Under the pieces are notes generated by a model, which did not search any database, had not been told where the DNA came from, and saw only the letters and a list, made by a program, of their open reading frames with translations. From assembly GCA_902795625.1 (NCBI GenBank), contig CADBLW010000150.1:1-6609 (forward strand): a DNA stretch of 6,609 nucleotides, written 5' to 3'. Source of the stretch: an uncultured Lachnospiraceae bacterium. Its GTDB lineage: Bacteria > Bacillota > Clostridia > Lachnospirales > Lachnospiraceae. Below, one piece after another: positions 5,534 to 6,609 of this stretch. Numbering within the stretch: position 1 is the first letter of the stretch; the number at the start of each line of letters is the position of its first letter. Both the position numbers and the translations under genes were made by a program.

Positions 5534-6580
5534 CTACCCAAAGAACGTCGTCATTATAAACCCGAGCAAAAAGAGGGGCAAAAACAATCCGATCAGCCAT
5601 GTGATGAAATAGATAAACACCTGGGCGATCGGATCCGTTTTCTCGTCCACAAACGGTATTTTACTTCGGATCCCCAGATAATCTCCGCAAAATGCCACCG
5701 TCCAGAAAGCCATCACCAGCATGAACAGGATCATTGTTGCCGGATGATAATCGTTCTGCAACGTTTCGCGGATCATGTACCCAAGGACGAACGCGATCAC
5801 CGCATAGATGATACAGGCGATTATCATGTTTTTAATTTTTCCGGTACGGAAGCCCGGCGGATACCAGCGGTTTCCCGCCAGCAGGCGCTTAACCTCGCGG
5901 ATGCTCCCGGGGCGGGCCGACGGATCCAGATTTGTGCACCTTACAACTACACGGTGAAGGGATCCCGTGGCCGTCTGTTCCTTCGGAATATGCCCGGTCA
6001 ACAGCTCGTTTAGGATCACTCCGATCGCATATATGTCGGTTCGCTCGTCGGACGCGGCAAAGCCGAACTGCTCCGGCGCCGCATACCCCATCGTTCCGAG
6101 CAGACGCGTATCCTTGGTCTCCTCTCTGCTGACGAATTTGCCAGAGTCAAAATCGACAATGAACGGCTGCCCGTCGCCTCGGAGGATTATATTTTCCGGT
6201 TTGAGATCACGGCACACGATCGGTCTCGGCGCCCCGTGCAGACAGATCAGCACGTCACAGATTTTCCCGACCAGTCTCCTCGCCCGCTTCTCCGTTATCG
6301 GGCCCTCCTTCTCCATGAAGCTGCGGAGCGTCTCCCCGCTCACAAACTCTTCGATCACTATGATGAAGCGATCATCCCTGATGCACTCGTAGATTTTCGG
6401 AACGCCCTCATATTGCGCCGTCCGCAGATGCTCGTACAGCTCCAGGTTGCGCGCGTCCAGCACTTTCCGCACACACACCTGCCCGTTCGCGGCATTTCTC
6501 ACAAGCATGACTTTGCCGTTCTCCGATAACGGTTCGATTTCACGGTACAATGACAATAGACCTCTGTCCTGCTGTGTCAT
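5534..6580 (-). CDS. Membrane-anchored Ser/Thr protein kinase, Hanks type, 348 aa
   Basis: Predicted cytoplasmic kinase domain (residues about 8-235) followed by three membrane helices (about 252-271, 281-299, 321-345). Kinase landmarks are the ATP-binding Lys39 (VCVRKVL), hinge region IEEFVSGETL (76-85), catalytic loop CRDLKPEN (123-130, with Asp125, Lys127 and Asn130), metal site DFD (143-145), activation-segment end AAPE (167-170), the TDIYAIG helix with Asp182, and Arg223 in ARP. The key catalytic residues are present, so the enzyme should be active. Oddities are Cys for His in HRD, Asp for Gly in DFG, and no recognisable G-x-G-x-x-G loop: only SENGKVMLVRN (19-29) occupies that place. There are no PASTA or other extracellular domains. 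Basic residues 245-250 before the first helix put the kinase inside. ATG with AGGAG at 8 nt (6589-6593). It overlaps an upstream frame by ATGA. Confidence 0.9.
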   Translation of the reverse strand: MTQQDRGLLSLYREIEPLSENGKVMLVRNAANGQVCVRKVLDARNLELYEHLRTAQYEGVPKIYECIRDDRFIIVIEEFVSGETLRSFMEKEGPITEKRARRLVGKICDVLICLHGAPRPIVCRDLKPENIILRGDGQPFIVDFDSGKFVSREETKDTRLLGTMGYAAPEQFGFAASDERTDIYAIGVILNELLTGHIPKEQTATGSLHRVVVRCTNLDPSARPGSIREVKRLLAGNRWYPPGFRTGKIKNMIIACIIYAVIAFVLGYMIRETLQNDYHPATMILFMLVMAFWTVAFCGDYLGIRSKIPFVDEKTDPIAQVFIYFITWLIGLFLPLFLLGFIMTTFFG

Positions 6581-6609
6581 AGCGCGCTCTCCTCTTCGGC
6601 TGCGGAGCA
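6577..6609 (-). CDS. Possible 3' end of an upstream gene overlapping the kinase start
   Basis: The minus-strand frame from the right edge reads CSAAEEESAL and stops at TGA (6579-6577), overlapping the kinase ATG as ATGA. Such 4-bp overlaps are typical of translationally coupled operon genes, and the Ala/Glu-rich tail is plausible as a protein C-terminus. Only ten codons are visible, so the product cannot be named and the frame could be open by chance. The kinase RBS would lie inside this gene. Confidence 0.4.
   Translation of the reverse strand, partial: CSAAEEESAL

Overview
The window reads as chromosomal DNA from a fairly GC-rich member of the Clostridia (Lachnospiraceae or Oscillospiraceae-like). 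The evidence is strong AGGAGG-type ribosome binding sites 5-9 nt before nearly every start, a TetR regulator with a Firmicutes-type C-terminal domain, a lipoprotein with a Thr/Pro-rich stalk, and a small membrane-anchored Ser/Thr kinase with a CRD catalytic loop. No mobile element, CRISPR array, tRNA or rRNA was seen. The genus cannot be fixed from the sequence alone.

Layout, left to right. A hairpin at 48-70 separates an unseen left neighbour from a 108-aa protein of unknown function (+, 112-438). That gene converges, with one base between the stop codons, on a three-gene minus-strand cluster. Read in its own direction the cluster is an HSL-type alpha/beta hydrolase (2706-1792), an 88-aa charged helical protein (1768-1502) and a 332-aa protein resembling the NA37/YejK nucleoid-associated family (1438-440). 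A divergent control region (2707-2927) holds two well-formed sigma-A-type promoters back to back. The minus one drives the hydrolase cluster. The plus one drives a TetR-family regulator (2928-3545), and an imperfect 20-bp palindrome overlaps its -10 and predicted start, which suggests autoregulation.

Next on the plus strand is a 598-aa surface lipoprotein (3665-5461). It has a signal peptide with a lipobox, a Thr/Pro/Glu-rich stalk of about 80 residues, and three diverged tandem domains that each open with a lipocalin-like G-x-W motif. A strong hairpin terminator (5479-5518) sits between it and a convergent minus-strand gene (6580-5534) for a Ser/Thr kinase with three C-terminal membrane helices. 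The kinase start overlaps the stop of a further minus-strand frame running off the right edge (ATGA overlap), so it is probably the distal gene of an operon.

Functional links are inference. The TetR protein may control itself and perhaps the divergent hydrolase operon. The lipoprotein and kinase are both envelope-associated but are transcribed towards each other, so nothing in the sequence ties their functions together. The most unusual items are the triplicated G-x-W lipoprotein and the kinase with altered HRD and DFG motifs and no extracellular sensor. I found no clear evidence of a complete new multi-gene system.
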